From: Halieaceae bacterium
GTDB taxonomy: Bacteria; Pseudomonadota; Gammaproteobacteria; Pseudomonadales; Halieaceae
Assembly: GCA_003523185.1 (NCBI GenBank)
Contig: DPGN01000059.1
Coordinates: 31,334 to 37,586, forward strand
Direction: 5' to 3'
Length of the DNA stretch: 6,253 nt
In this document: piece after piece, positions 5,871 through 6,253 of the stretch
How the letters are laid out: each line of letters starts with the position of its first letter
Numbering within the stretch: position 1 is the first letter of the stretch
The notes under the pieces: generated by a model
Told to the model about the DNA's origin: nothing
The model's input: only the letters and a program-made list of their open reading frames with translations
Database searches by the model: none
Translations under genes and position numbers: made by a program

Positions 5871-6253
5871 TAGTTACCTCCAAAAAGGTCAGGATAGTTT
5901 CGTTTCATGGCTCGCATATACGTGGGGCGTTCAGCAATGTGAGCATGATAGACATGCAGACTGTCTGGCAGAGCGACCTGATAGGCGTTCGCCCAGTCAA
6001 TACATGACATTAGGAAGAGGTCGGCAAGTCCAAATTGATCGCCTACCAAATAAGGTCGCTTGTCCAGCAGCTGCCCTACCACTTCAAAGTGCTTCTCGGC
6101 ATAGGCACGCGATGCGTTGACCGTCGTTTCAGACTCGCCGTAAATCATGCCGAGATCGCCATGGCGACGCATGACATACAAGCTTGTCTCGTCTAACTCA
6201 CCGTAAATGTAGCAGCACCATTCGTCCTCTTTTGCCCTGGTAACAAGGTCCTG
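5870..6253 (-). CDS. Glutathione S-transferase-like protein, C-terminal domain only (5' end beyond the window)
   Basis: The frame is open from the right edge to the TAA at 5872-5870, giving the last 127 residues of a protein that would normally have about 200-230. A TTG at 6181 could be taken for a start, but the frame continues upstream without a stop and the protein pattern also continues, so that TTG is an internal Leu. The visible part is the all-helical C-terminal GST domain. Its clearest mark is YLVGDQFGLADLFLMSCIDWA, matching the family's conserved N-capping box and hydrophobic core around the Asp of LADLFL; a closing RPTYMRAMKRNYPDLF is also typical. The thioredoxin-like domain that binds glutathione lies outside the window, so the class and catalytic residue cannot be judged. 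As first visible gene of the block it may be a glutathione-dependent isomerase or ether-cleaving enzyme of the pathway, or a stress/detoxification partner; this is inference. Confidence 0.85.
   Translation of the reverse strand, partial: QDLVTRAKEDEWCCYIYGELDETSLYVMRRHGDLGMIYGESETTVNASRAYAEKHFEVVGQLLDKRPYLVGDQFGLADLFLMSCIDWANAYQVALPDSLHVYHAHIAERPTYMRAMKRNYPDLFGGN
5877..5881 (-). promoter_or_regulatory. Strong ribosome binding site and stop/start overlap for the CoA-transferase gene
   Basis: GGAGG lies six bases before the ATG at 5870 and is itself part of the final Gly-Gly codons of the GST-like gene. The stop of that gene and this start share one base (TAATG). This is the best Shine-Dalgarno site in the window and it settles the start. 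Confidence 0.85.

Noticed and set aside
5734..6120. A 128-codon plus-strand open frame spanning the CoA-transferase/GST junction
   Set aside because: It is antisense to two supported genes and shows no domain or ribosome binding signal.
6179..6181. TTG as the start of a 103-residue GST-like protein
   Set aside because: The frame stays open for 24 more codons to the window edge, no Shine-Dalgarno site precedes the TTG, and a GST needs its N-terminal domain; the gene is cut by the window rather than short.
1..6253. A defence system, mobile element or phage segment
   Set aside because: All six genes are metabolic or hydrolytic families with similar codon style. No integrase, transposase, nuclease, toxin, repeat array or tRNA attachment site is visible.

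Overview
The window carries six genes, all on the minus strand, and reads as a piece of bacterial metabolic chromosome. Codon use, Shine-Dalgarno sites and protein styles suggest a moderate-GC proteobacterium, perhaps a marine gammaproteobacterium. That placement is inferred from gene content and was not tested by any search. I see no rRNA, tRNA, CRISPR array, insertion sequence, phage gene or other sign of a mobile element.

In transcription order (high to low coordinates) the first five genes form one tight block: the C-terminal half of a glutathione S-transferase (GST)-like protein (6253 to 5870, cut by the window edge), a class III CaiB/BaiF CoA-transferase (5870 to 4683), a short-chain dehydrogenase/reductase (SDR)-like protein (4664 to 3897), a TauD/TfdA-type Fe(II)/2-oxoglutarate dioxygenase (3856 to 3008), and an MhpD-like protein of the fumarylacetoacetate hydrolase (FAH) fold (2970 to 2248). 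The first two overlap by one base (TAATG), and the later gaps are 18, 40 and 37 bases. This is the picture of a single operon whose promoter lies beyond base 6253. After a 179-base gap comes a sixth gene, a PvdQ/aculeacin-type Ntn-hydrolase acylase (2067 to 1, C-terminus missing), probably exported.

Taken together, the block looks like a catabolic or detoxifying pathway for an organic acid. The CoA-transferase would activate an acid as its CoA thioester, the dioxygenase would hydroxylate or cleave a C-H or ether position, the SDR-like protein would handle an alcohol/carbonyl step or a binding role, and the MhpD-like enzyme would hydrate, decarboxylate or hydrolyse a keto-acid intermediate. 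The substrate cannot be read from the sequence. The acylase could release an acyl chain or amine outside the cytoplasm, but its link to the block rests only on shared strand and proximity.

The points most worth a second look are the SDR that lacks both the Tyr and the Lys of its catalytic motif, the MhpD-like protein with a shortened metal-ligand region and altered active-site motifs, and the unusual combination of enzymes. I found no evidence of a defence system, a programmable nuclease or another wholly new type of system.
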